Shown one piece after another: positions 12,348 to 20,018 of a DNA stretch of 20,018 nt; the first letter of the stretch is position 1, and every line of letters begins with the position of its first letter. The notes below the pieces were generated by a model. It was not told the DNA's origin and ran no database searches. It worked only from the letters and a program-made list of their open reading frames with translations. Source of the DNA: Pelargonium nanum (Eukaryota > Streptophyta > Magnoliopsida > Geraniales > Geraniaceae); contig JAYMTF010002024.1 of NCBI GenBank assembly GCA_036897485.1, positions 1 through 20,018 of the forward strand. The letters run 5' to 3'. The translations under genes and the position numbers were made by a program.

Positions 12348-12733
12348 TTAGAATGCATAAATGATATTGCTTCTAGTTATGTATTATCAATTTCTAGTCG
12401 AAGTAAGCTCTTTTCACACAGTACTTTTTTTATAATTGGGATGCTTCCTTGAGGGTAGATACATAAAAGTGCAGTTAAATGAAAACGGGTGATTCTCCTG
12501 AAAAGACTTTGTATTGTAGGCCTTTCTCACCAGGCCAGCTAGTGTTGTAGGTATTTTTCTTTCTTGCCAGAAGATTTTGGCCAAAATCCATACATAAATG
12601 GAAAATGACCATCTCTCATGCTAAGTTGTCATAAAAATCACGAGTGCTTTTCATGAAAATCCAGGCATTAGCATCACATGAATGAATGACCCTCTCATAC
12701 CCCACTATAATGGGAGCCTAAGTGCAGCTTTTG
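12348..12733. other. 3' flank of the Lines-like gene
   Basis: This holds the 3' UTR and spacer before the methylesterase array. The segment near 12690-12725, including ataatgggagcc, may be more repeat-derived sequence leading into the SINE. No open frame here has recognisable content. Confidence 0.4.
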
Positions 12734-12850
12734 AGGGTGAGCTTCGACACAATGGGAAGTTTGTTGCCTAATGACTTTAAGGTCATCAGGTCACGGTTTC
12801 AAGTGTAGGAAAGATTTCAAAAGCAAGGATAATGCTGTGGGAGACCACGA
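12734..12850 (+). mobile_element. Degenerate tRNA-derived SINE
   Basis: The order of short blocks matches the common plant tRNA-derived SINE pattern. A tRNA-like head (GACACAATGGGAAGTTTGTT, then GCC) is followed by GGTCATCAGGTCACGG, a B-box-like GTTTCAAGTG, and then AAAGCAAGGATAATGCTG with GAGACCAC. Many bases differ from the consensus I remember, so the copy looks old. The 3' end abuts the methylesterase exon relic. Exact ends and target-site duplications cannot be set by eye. Confidence 0.55.
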
Positions 12851-13003
12851 AATATAATAAACCAAGACCTGCTGAAATGGATGATCGAAAATAACCCATT
12901 GGATGATGTGATAGTGATCCTCAGTTCAGATCACACGGTCAATTTCTCTAAACCACAAGAGTTCTGCTCCTACCTTCAACCAATTGCTAATAAGTTTACT
13001 TAA
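12851..13003 (+). pseudogene. Relic of a methylesterase last exon
   Basis: Fifty open codons and a TAA match the C-terminus of the neighbouring hydrolases: KWMIENNPLDDVIVI, SSDH with the catalytic His position kept, FSKPQEF, then LQPIANKFT. The first part of exon 3 is absent, with SINE-like sequence in its place. No exons 1 or 2 are found upstream. It is more diverged than copies 1-3, so it is probably the oldest surviving trace of the array. Confidence 0.85.
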
Positions 13004-13080
13004 AAAGTGTCTCCACGTGGAACTAATGGTCACTGGTGACTAAGTATTAGGGTACATATGTATGAATGTTTTGTGAGACA

Positions 13081-13149
13081 TGTAATTGCACTTGTGTTTC
13101 TAGAAGATAAACAAATGTGTTATTGACATGCAGTACGGAATTAAAGTTT
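13081..13149 (+). repeat. Spacer block shared with the region before copy 2
   Basis: TGTAATTGCAC, then GTGTTT, TAGAAGA and ending in GGAATTAAA recur in the same order at 15689-15739. The block lies upstream of copies 1 and 2, which shows that the duplicated unit includes spacer DNA. Confidence 0.6.
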
Positions 13150-13420
13150 TGCTAGTGATATTATCTGATTTTACAGTTAACTGAATTGAATATGGTCCCA
13201 ACCAGAGATGGTAGGTTTCCTCCTCCAAGTCAACTAATTAGTTATTTCTCTGTTCCAGGTAGCAGATACCAATTCGATAAAAATACACATATTGGGACCA
13301 AATGAAGGAGTTACCAAGCTCTTCAATTTTTGTTTCTTCAATTCTATCTTTCTGCCATCTGCTTATAAGTTAGTGTCCGACCATATCTTTCTTGTGAGAG
13401 TCTGGGAGGTGGAGAAGAAT

Positions 13421-14650
13421 ATGGAAAATGGAGCAAGGAAGCATTTTGTGCTGGTTCATGGGGCTTGCCATGGAGCTTGGTGCTGGTATAAGGTGTCAAC
13501 TCTCCTGAAATCAGCAGGCCACAAAGTCTCAGTTCCGGACATGGCTGCTTCTGGAATCCACCCGAAGTTCAATTTCGGACTATTTCGAGCCGTTGATGGC
13601 ACTCATGGCGTCTCTCCCGCCGGAGGAACGGGTGGTTCTGGTTGGTCACAGCATGGGTGGTGTCTGCTTATCTGCTGCTATGGAAAGATTTCCAGAGAAA
13701 ATTTCTGGGGCTGTTTATGTTACCGCTCTTGCGCCAGGTCCCAACTTGACTTACCAAACTCTACTTAAAGAGGTACTCAAAAAACTATATCATATGATAC
13801 TAAAGACTTTACTGGTTACTGTCCATCTTCATGTTTTTTCTAAACTAAGTATCTTAACCATCTCTCTTCTTGTTTGGAAAATGCAAAGTACTTTGGAAGA
13901 CAGGATTCTTTCATGGACAGCCAATTTTCATTTGACGAAGGGCCAAATGTTCCTCCAACCTCTTCCCTCTTTGGACCCAACTTCGCGGCTTCCAAGTTGT
14001 ACCAGCTATCTCCGCCTGAGGTATCTAGTAACAGCTTGTATACTATGTTGCATGGATTATTATAAATTTATATACTCAATACGTTAAAAATATGTTTGAT
14101 AATAGTAACTGATAATTAATGTGTTTGAGTGTCTTGACACATCCAATCAATTCATTTTTAGAAAACAATAAGGTGTTATGAATATATTTTTAGTATATCT
14201 ATGCTGCGGCCGTGTCGTGTCTCGTTTCTCGTATCAGTGTCTATGCAACATATCTGACCGTGTATAGGACTAATTTGCAGTGATTTGTGTTACTGTCATT
14301 TACAAAAACAAAAACTCTTGAACGCACATGCACTATGATAAATTGCATTGGATTTGGATTTGCAGGATTTGAGTCTTGCACTCTCATTGTTGAGACCTAT
14401 CAGGCTGTGTCATGATCCGATAGTGGATAAAAAAACAGAGGTGACTGAGGAGAAATATGGATCGGTGCGTCGAGTTTATGTGATGTGCGAAAAAGACAAC
14501 ACCATAAAACAGGATTTTCAGAAATGGATTATAGAGAACAATCCTATGGATCAAGTGATGATGATCTCCGGTTCAGATCATATGTGCATGTTCTCTAAAC
14601 CGCAAGAACTCTTCTCCACCCTCCAACAAATTGCCAACAGTTTCACTTGA
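13421..14650 (+). pseudogene. Methylesterase copy 1 (SABP2/PNAE-like), frameshifted in exon 1
   Basis: Exons at 13421-13772, 13889-14020 and 14366-14650 keep the structure of copy 3, including splice sites and phases. Exon 1 lacks exactly 17 nt relative to copy 3 at 13567/13568, just after the GIHPK codons. The first 49 codons are therefore out of frame with the rest. Downstream, GHSMGG, the Asp in CEKD and the His in GSDHM are all still present. No other lesion was seen. The shifted frame from the true ATG stays open to a stop at 13768 and would give about 115 residues, with a Gly/Cys-rich tail. The start is the single ATG at 13421. I infer a recent loss of function for the hydrolase, barring an assembly error. 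Confidence 0.85.
14045..14312 (+). mobile_element. Unclassified insertion in intron 2 of copy 1
   Basis: Intron 2 of copy 1 is 345 bp, against 89 bp in copy 2 and 156 bp in copy 3. Its first 24 or so bases and its last 50 align with copy 2, so about 260-270 bp is extra. The insert contains GCGGCCGTGTCGTGTCTCGT and ATCAGTGTCTATGCAACAT, which recall dispersed plant repeats rich in GTGTC. No terminal repeats could be fixed, so the class is unknown. Confidence 0.45.
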
Positions 14651-14700
14651 GACTTTATATATATGTTTCTGATCCATATTGTTGCTATACTATTATGATA

Positions 14701-14706
14701 AATAAA
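14701..14706 (+). terminator. Candidate polyadenylation signal, copy 1
   Basis: AATAAA lies 51 nt after the stop codon, within the usual plant near-upstream distance. The AT-rich context makes it weak evidence. Confidence 0.3.
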
Positions 14707-15688
14707 TATAAATAAGAAGCTAGATTGTTTCATATAAGGATTGACATATATATTCAATGATGAGATATTGATCTTTGGCCAATCCGTACGTGTTTATGCA
14801 TGTCAGGTCTCGTCTCGTTTTTAAGTTCTTCCTATTTGTTTCAATAATTCTTTCATTGTTCTTCCGACTCATTCTATATTTTTGTTGTTAATTATGAATC
14901 TCGTCCCATTTCGTCGCCTAATTATCATTTTTCAAGCTTTATGAGAGTGTTTTGTAGTTGATGCATGTCATCGCAGTTTCTCCATATTTCTATTAGCTTC
15001 TGATCAATATCATTCACAAATCTAATTTGTCAGCATTGTTGGCATAAACAAATAACCTTATGACTTACATTTTTGTGGTCATCACATTTTTAAAACTAAT
15101 TTAACAATATATATTTTTGTTATATTTCTCTCTAATATTTTTCGTAGAAATATTTCTTTAATGTTAAATTTTTTACTTTCTTATAAGTATATTATTTATA
15201 TATTGTCTACTTTCAGTAGTTTATTGTCTTTGACCTTGTTGGGTTAATCTATTGAACTCCTACAAGTGATTTTATACATACAATTTTGCCCAAAAACGGT
15301 TTGGATATCTCTTTCCTCATGTTTGACTTGCATATTAGCTCACAGTCACAGGAGCTCCTGCAAGAGCTTGAGAAATCTTCATTCCAAAATACCCTTCCAG
15401 TTCAGAGAGTGATGATTTGATTACGTCAATCAACTAAAAATACATTGTAAGTTCGACCCATATCCATTATGGTCGACATCAAAAATAAAATAGACACGTT
15501 TTTAGTGTCTGCAGAGATAAACCATAAATGTATAGCAATTGTATATTTACTATTGATAAATACATACATATATACACACACACACGTGAATTAATTAGTT
15601 AATTAATGTTGATTAAATTTGCCTCTATGTAGCAAATGTTATAGATTCCTTCCTGACAATGGGAGTCGCCAACTAGCAATGTGAGAAG

Positions 15689-15739
15689 TGTAATTGCACT
15701 GTGTTTGTAGAAGACAAATAAACCACGATGGAATTAAAT
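15689..15739 (+). repeat. Spacer block shared with the region before copy 1
   Basis: Counterpart of 13081-13149, with the same ordered words TGTAATTGCAC, GTGTTT, TAGAAGA and GGAATTAAA. It is about 18 bp shorter. Confidence 0.6.
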
Positions 15740-16146
15740 ATGTCTTGCAAGTGCTTATTTGACGACTAACTCAGATCACAGATTTAGAAAGAATACAATT
15801 TCATAACAACTACACATACAAAATTTAAAATCGTAGTTTGTCCGGTCAAAACAAAACTTCTAGATATGCCCCTGCACACATTAACTATTGCTATCTCAAG
15901 CTAGTTGATGCCAAAACTATACAATCCAAAACAATAGAATCCAAGAATTACAACGAGTTTTTCGTGGAAATCCACTTTGGGACCAAATGAATGATGGAGT
16001 TACGTGTACAAACGTCTAGATATTTTTCCCTTCAACTCTCTTCAATGCTATATCATTATAAGTCAGTATCTCCCAGTACATGATAAGAGCCTAACAAAAA
16101 TTTCTGACCTTATAATCTATTTCTTGTGAGAGTCACGGAGTTGTAG

Positions 16147-17286
16147 ATGATGGAAAATGGAGCAAGCAAGCATTTTGTGCTGGTTCATGGAGGCTGTCAT
16201 GGAGCTTGGTGCTGGTACAAGGTGTCAACTCTCCTGAAATCAGCAGGCCACAGAGTCTCAGTTTCGGACATGGCTGCTTCCGGAATCCACCCGAAGCAGG
16301 TCCATGTATTTCGAGCCGTTGATGGAACTCATGGCGTCTCTCCCACCGGAGGAACGGGTGGTTCTGGTGGGTCACAGTATGGGTGGTATCTGCCTATCTG
16401 CTGCCATGGAAAGATTTCCCCAGAAAATTTATGTTGCTGTTTTTGTTACTGCTCTTGCGCCAGGTCCCAACTTGACTTATCAAACTCTATTTTATACTGA
16501 GGTACATACTCATGTTATATTAATAAATTTTCATTTTCAAGAATGTTACCAAACAATCTCCAAAAAACTTTACTAGTTACTCGTTCCGTTTCAAAATGTG
16601 TCCGTGTTTGTGTTTGCATGAACAAAAGTACACTAGTTTTGAGACGAGAGTTATATGTGAGTATCGTGAATTTTTTTTTGTGTAAACTACTGGTTTAATT
16701 CAGATCAGGGCTTATCTTCATTTTCTTTGTAAACTAAAGTTTCTTACCCATCTCTCTCTTCTTGTTTGTAAAATGCAAAGTACTTTCGGAGACAAGAATC
16801 GAACATGGACAACCAAATTTCATTCGAAGATGGTCCAAATAATCCTCCAACCTCTTTCCTGCTTGGACCCAATTACATGGCTTCCAAGATGTACCATCTC
16901 TCTCCTCCTGAGGTATAAAACAACAACTTGTATTGATAAATTGCGTTGAATTTGTTTCTTGAACACTATGATTGTAAATTGCATTGAATTTGGACTTGCA
17001 GGATTTGAGTCTTGCACTCTCATTGTTGAGACCTGTCAAGCTGTGTCACGATCCAATAGTGGATAAAAAAACGGAGGTGACTGAGGAGAAATATGGATCG
17101 GTGCGTCGAGTTTATGTGATTTGCGAAGAAGACAACACCTTGAAAGACGATTTTCAGAGATGGATTATAGAGAACAATCCTATGGATGAAGTGATGGTGA
17201 TCTCTGGCTCAGATCACATGCCTATGTTCTCTAAACCGCAAGAACTCTTCACCACCCTCCAACAAATTGCCAACAATTTTACTTGA
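16147..17286 (+). pseudogene. Methylesterase copy 2 (SABP2/PNAE-like), frameshifted in exon 1
   Basis: Exons at 16147-16501, 16781-16912 and 17002-17286 have intact splice sites and the family phases. Exon 1 lacks 20 nt relative to copy 3 at 16306/16307, in the stretch that encodes EITSISD, and gains 3 nt near its end. The frame from the tandem ATGs (16147, 16150) breaks after 52 or 53 codons. The shift places an ATG at 16304 in frame with everything downstream; an N-truncated product of 204 aa from it would keep GHSMGG, CEED and GSDHM. It would lack the HGGCHG oxyanion segment and the first strands, so hydrolase activity is doubtful. No other lesion was seen. Confidence 0.85.
16582..16711 (+). 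mobile_element. MITE-like insertion in intron 1 of copy 2
   Basis: Copy 1 intron 1 reads TTACTGGTTACT then GTCCATCTTCATG. Copy 2 reads TTACTAGTTACT, about 130 extra bases, then TATCTTCATT. The insert opens with CGTTCCGTTTCAAAATGTGT, like the ends of Stowaway-type MITEs. A rough inverted match, TTTTGAGACGAGAG, lies inside it near 16640. Copy 3 has the same opening at the same intron position (from about 18346) but a shorter remainder. Confidence 0.5.
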
Positions 17287-17635
17287 AATCGACTTTATGT
17301 TTCTGATCTCACCGTGAAATCTATAAATAAGATAGTTCTTCCTATTTGGTTGAATATTTTTATGTTGTAATTCACATATATAAAGTCTAGTAATTCTATC
17401 ATTGTCTTACTTATGTTTCTCCGCATTACTATAAACTCGTTAAATATTTAATTCACAAATCTCGTTAGAGAAAGATTCACACATGTATTATAATATTTAC
17501 ATATATATAAATATACAAGAAGAAATGTACAACAGTACTAAAGAAAGTATCACTTTCGAGACCTTGGATGTTCCGCGTTGCAGAGTGAAACAGCAGCGAC
17601 TAAAGAGTAATATGGATCCGCTTATGAGTTCAGAC
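17287..17635. other. Spacer after copy 2
   Basis: An AT-rich spacer containing the 3' UTR of copy 2, where CTATAAATAAG at about 17321-17331 is a weak polyadenylation candidate. AGCGACTAAAGAGTAATA at about 17596-17613 recurs before copy 4 at about 19557-19574. Confidence 0.5.
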
Positions 17636-17922
17636 ATGGTAGGTTAATTTCTTCATGAAAATCAGCTAATTAGTTTTTTGATACCAATGCCATAAAAATC
17701 CAAGAATTACAATCAGTTATCCATGGAAATCCACGCATTGGGACCACATGTGTGATGGAGTTTACAAAGGTCTTGTTTTTTCTCTTCAAATCTTCAATGC
17801 TATCATCTATAATCTGCATATAAGTCACTGTCACTCACCATCTCCCATTACTTGATAAGTGCCTAATAAAAAAAAATTGACCTTACAATCTTTCTTGTGA
17901 GAGTAAAAGAAGAGAGTAGTAG
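17636..17922 (+). repeat. Duplicated 5' flank (promoter region) of copy 3
   Basis: This region aligns along its length with 19628-19854 before copy 4, and in part with the flanks of copies 1 and 2. Shared words in order include CAATGCCATAAAAATCCA, TGGGACCACATG, TGATGGAGTTTACAAAGG, ATAAGT and AGTAGTAGATGATGG. It shows that each gene was copied with its own upstream region. Confidence 0.8.
17818..17825 (+). promoter_or_regulatory. Candidate TATA box shared by the methylesterase copies
   Basis: ATATAAGT lies 98 bp before the copy 3 ATG. TTATAAGT occurs at the matching place before copies 1 (13363), 2 (16056) and 4 (19795). Conservation across all four flanks, more than the motif itself, suggests a core promoter element. 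No transcript start is known. Confidence 0.4.
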
Positions 17923-18978
17923 ATGATGGAAAATGGAGCAAGCAGGCATTTTGTGCTGGTTCATGGAGCCTGCCATGGAGGTTGGTGCTGGTACAAGGTG
18001 TCCACTCTCCTGAAATCAGCAGGCCACAAAGTCTCAGTTCCGGACATGGCTGCTTCTGGAATCCACCCGAAGCAGGTCCACGAGATCACTTCAATCTCGG
18101 ACTACTTCGAGCCATTGATGGCTCTCATGGCGTCTCTCCCGCCGGAGGAACGGGTGGTTCTGGTTGGCCACAGCTTCGGTGGTGTCTGCTTATCTGCTGC
18201 CATGGAAAGATTCCCCGAGAAAATTTCCGTTGCTGTTTTTGTGACTGCTCTTGTGCCAGGTCCCAACTTGACTTACCAAGCTCTATCCACAGAGGTACTA
18301 AAAATAACTTGTTTTGTATGTTATCGTAGACTTTACTATTTACTCGTTCCGTCTCAAAATGAATGTTGTTTTCATCAATATTTGTCTTGTTTTTAATATT
18401 CGAAGTACGAGCGGAGAGGTGATTCTTACATGGACAACCAATATTGGTTCGACGAGGGGCCAAATAAACTTCCAACCTCTTTCCTGTTGGGACCCAATTT
18501 CACAGCTTCCAAGTTGTATCATCTCTCTCCGCCTGAGGTATATGCATTGATTTTGTTTCTTGAACATTGTGTTAGAGTATAAAGCTAATATAGAGTCTTC
18601 AACTATCAGTTTAAACTTTTTAGTTGAGATGGTTCTTTACAAACACCATGATTATAAATTGCATTGAATTTGGATCTGGATTTGGATTTGCAGGATTTGA
18701 GTCTTGCACTATCGATGTTGAGACCTTTCAGGCTGTATCATGATCCGCGAGTGGATAAAGAAACGGCTGTGACTGAGGAGAAATACGGATCTGTGCGTCG
18801 AGTTTATGTGATTTGCGAAAAGGACAACACCATAAAAGATGATTTTCAGAGATGGATTATTGAGAACAATCCTATGGATGAAGTGATGATGATCTCTGGT
18901 TCGGATCACATGCCTATGTTCTCTAAACCACAAGAGCTCTTCTCCAACCTCCAACAAATTGCCAACAATTTCACTTGA
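17923..18978 (+). CDS. Methylesterase copy 3 (SABP2 / polyneuridine-aldehyde-esterase-like), intact
   Basis: This alpha/beta hydrolase is of the plant methylesterase (MES) family, whose members cleave methyl esters of small acids such as salicylate, jasmonate, auxin or alkaloid and iridoid intermediates, mostly in the cytosol. Exons 17923-18294, 18406-18537 and 18694-18978 give 262 aa, against 260 for tobacco SABP2. [17 protein letters not shown] (residues 9-25) holds the oxyanion-hole segment. The nucleophile is Ser84 in GHSFGG, the acid is Asp212 in CEKDNT and the base is His240 in GSDHMPMF, all at the family spacing. There is no signal peptide or membrane segment. Two ATGs stand in tandem (17923, 17926), as in copies 2 and 4. 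[20 protein letters not shown] resembles polyneuridine-aldehyde esterase more than SABP2, but the substrate cannot be told from sequence. It is the only complete, unbroken copy here. Confidence 0.93.
18081..18099 (+). repeat. 6-bp inverted repeat in exon 1 at the deletion hotspot
   Basis: CGAGAT (18081-18086) and ATCTCG (18094-18099) are perfect inverted arms around a 7-nt loop, within the EITSISD codons. The matching sequence is partly missing in copies 1 and 2, by different deletions. Confidence 0.75.
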
Positions 18979-19627
18979 GACTTTATGTTTCTGATCCACA
19001 TTGCACCCTTTTGAGTTATGACAAGTAGAAGAATTCAGATAAGAAGCTATAGTTTCAAATAATGATGAGACATTGATTTTATCCTGAAGTCTAACAAATG
19101 AGATAGGAAGGGACTAGATAATTAGAATAGCAACAGGATATGTCTGATTGATATGAATCCTTGCTCTTCTATCTTTGTACTTGTCAGTCTCTTCTTGTGG
19201 AAGAGAAATTTAAAATGAAATTGTGTTTGATAAATTTTGTTGTAAAATCGATTGTAATACATTAAAAGTAAAACTTATCATTAAAATAGAATAATATTTC
19301 ATCTGTCTCAAAACGTGACAACCTGGGAGAGGAGGACGTCACACATGCTTGGATCATGTTCGGTCAGTATGGTTGAGCTCGGGCTTGGGCTGAGTCAACT
19401 CGCCGGCTCACCCAACTCAGGCCGAGGTCCTCTACTGAGGGACCAGACAATGATTTTCAGTTTTGAATTTGCTGCGAACGTATACTAATACACCTTCGAT
19501 CACACATGTCAACTTTGTAGTAAACAATTTAATTTGAAATTTCATGTATCATCAATAGCGACTAAAGAGTAATACATGTAATCTGATTAACAGTTACGTG
19601 CCTGAACTGGAAATGGTCCTGACTAGA
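18979..19627. other. Spacer after copy 3 with a GC-rich patch
   Basis: The first 100 bp resemble the 3' flank of copy 1. From about 19316 to 19450 base composition changes sharply to GC-rich (GAGCTCGGGCTTGGGCTGAG, CTCGCCGGCTCACCC, AGGCCGAGGTCC) inside AT-rich DNA, suggesting a foreign insertion. No open frame with recognisable content or terminal repeat was found. Confidence 0.45.
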
Positions 19628-19854
19628 TATGGTAGGTTTCTTCCTCAAATCAGCCAATCAGTTAATTGATGCCAATGCCATAAAAATCCAGTTAATCATG
19701 CAAATCCACGCCTTGGGACCACATGAGTGATGGAGTTTACAAAGGCCTTGTTTTTTTCTCTTCAAACTCTTCAATATTTTCATTTATAATATGCTTATAA
19801 GTGCCTAAAATTTTCTAGACCTCTTCGTTGTGAGAGTCTGGAACAGAGTAGTAG
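19628..19854 (+). repeat. Duplicated 5' flank (promoter region) of copy 4
   Basis: Counterpart of 17636-17922. It lacks about 35 bp between two ATAAGT words present in copy 3, which looks like a deletion between short direct repeats. TTATAAGT at 19795-19802 is the matching TATA candidate, now closer to the ATG. Confidence 0.75.
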
Positions 19855-20018
19855 ATGATGGAAAATGGAGCAAGGAAGCATTTTGTGCTGGTCCATGGAG
19901 CCTGCCATGGAGCTTGGTGCTGGTACAAGGTCTCAACTCTCCTGAGATCAGCAGGCCACAAAGTCTCAGCTCCGGACATGGCTACTTCTGGAATCCACCC
20001 CAAGCAGGTCCATCAGAT
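19855..20018 (+). CDS. Methylesterase copy 4, 5' part only (runs off the window)
   Basis: Tandem ATGs at 19855 and 19858 open a frame with [34 protein letters not shown] and QVHQ, unbroken to the window edge (54 codons plus 2 nt). It matches exon 1 of copy 3 with a few changes, such as LLRSAGH and SAPD. The window ends within the site deleted in copies 1 and 2, so whether this copy has the same kind of lesion cannot be told. The active-site Ser, Asp and His lie beyond the edge. Confidence 0.85.
   Translation, partial: MMENGARKHFVLVHGACHGAWCWYKVSTLLRSAGHKVSAPDMATSGIHPKQVHQ

Larger units (their letters stand above)
14651..16146. other. Spacer between copies 1 and 2
   Basis: This is an AT-rich spacer of about 1.5 kb, the longest in the array. 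The first 130 bp resemble the 3' flank of copy 3 (shared TTTCTGATCCA, AATAAGAAGCTA or close forms, and GATGAGA). A short (AC)6 microsatellite lies at 15574-15585 and an AT palindromic stretch at about 15590-15607. From about 15920 the sequence resembles the 5' flanks of the other copies, with GGAAATCCAC, GGGACCA and TTATAAGT. The middle is unexplained. Confidence 0.5.

Noticed and set aside
12520-12560. Alternative last exon of the Lines-like gene after TTGTAG at 12520
   Set aside because: The exon at 12308 completes the split Arg codon and gives a natural ending, LTRFQELCSSQE. The later one adds no recognisable residues.
13422-13768. Copy 1 as a genuine gene with a tiny intron covering the missing 17 nt
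   Set aside because: The bases are absent rather than spliced out, no GT-AG pair fits at the site, and copy 3 has the sequence as plain exon.
15562-15607. AC microsatellite and AT palindrome as a possible mobile element end
   Set aside because: It is short simple sequence of the kind common in AT-rich plant spacers, with no paired end or target-site duplication seen.
1-20018. Search for LTR retrotransposons, virus-like elements, tRNA or rRNA genes and CRISPR arrays
   Set aside because: No paired long terminal repeats, polyprotein motifs, cloverleaf tRNA or spaced repeats were seen by eye on either strand, apart from the tRNA-derived SINE fragment.

Overview
The window is plant nuclear DNA: AT-rich, with short GT-AG introns in the genes, a PPR gene, a plant-type nucleoporin and SABP2-type methylesterases. 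It looks like a eudicot, probably an asterid because the hydrolases resemble SABP2 and polyneuridine-aldehyde esterase. That placement rests on remembered protein families only, and I cannot name a species.

The left 12.4 kb holds three single-copy housekeeping-type loci. At 179-4554 (+) is a six-exon NUP58 nucleoporin of the NUP62 subcomplex: glutamine-rich N-terminus, coiled-coil middle, FG repeats and a basic tail, 485 aa. At 5335-7340 (-) is an intronless PPR gene like Arabidopsis At3g50420. It has one 578-codon open frame, but the 3' end is frameshifted, stopped early and followed by eroded traces of the usual C-terminus. Divergent from it across about 240 bp is a twelve-exon gene (7578-12347, +) encoding a 695-aa protein that I assign to the Lines (LINS1-like) family. 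It includes one probable GC-AG intron.

The right 7.6 kb is a tandem array of alpha/beta-hydrolase methylesterase genes, all on the + strand. In order they are a last-exon relic beside a degenerate tRNA-derived SINE (12734-13003), copy 1 (13421-14650), copy 2 (16147-17286), copy 3 (17923-18978) and copy 4 (from 19855, running off the window). Copies 1-3 share the same three-exon structure and phases. Only copy 3 is intact and complete: 262 aa with the Ser84/Asp212/His240 triad.

Copies 1 and 2 each carry one frameshifting deletion, of 17 and 20 nt. The deletions differ but overlap, at a spot where copy 3 has a 6-bp inverted repeat. Otherwise both remain open and spliceable. This repeated inactivation at one site is the most unusual thing in the window. 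Flanks and introns also carry insertions that help order the duplications. I found no RNA gene, CRISPR array or autonomous transposon, and no evidence of a wholly new system.
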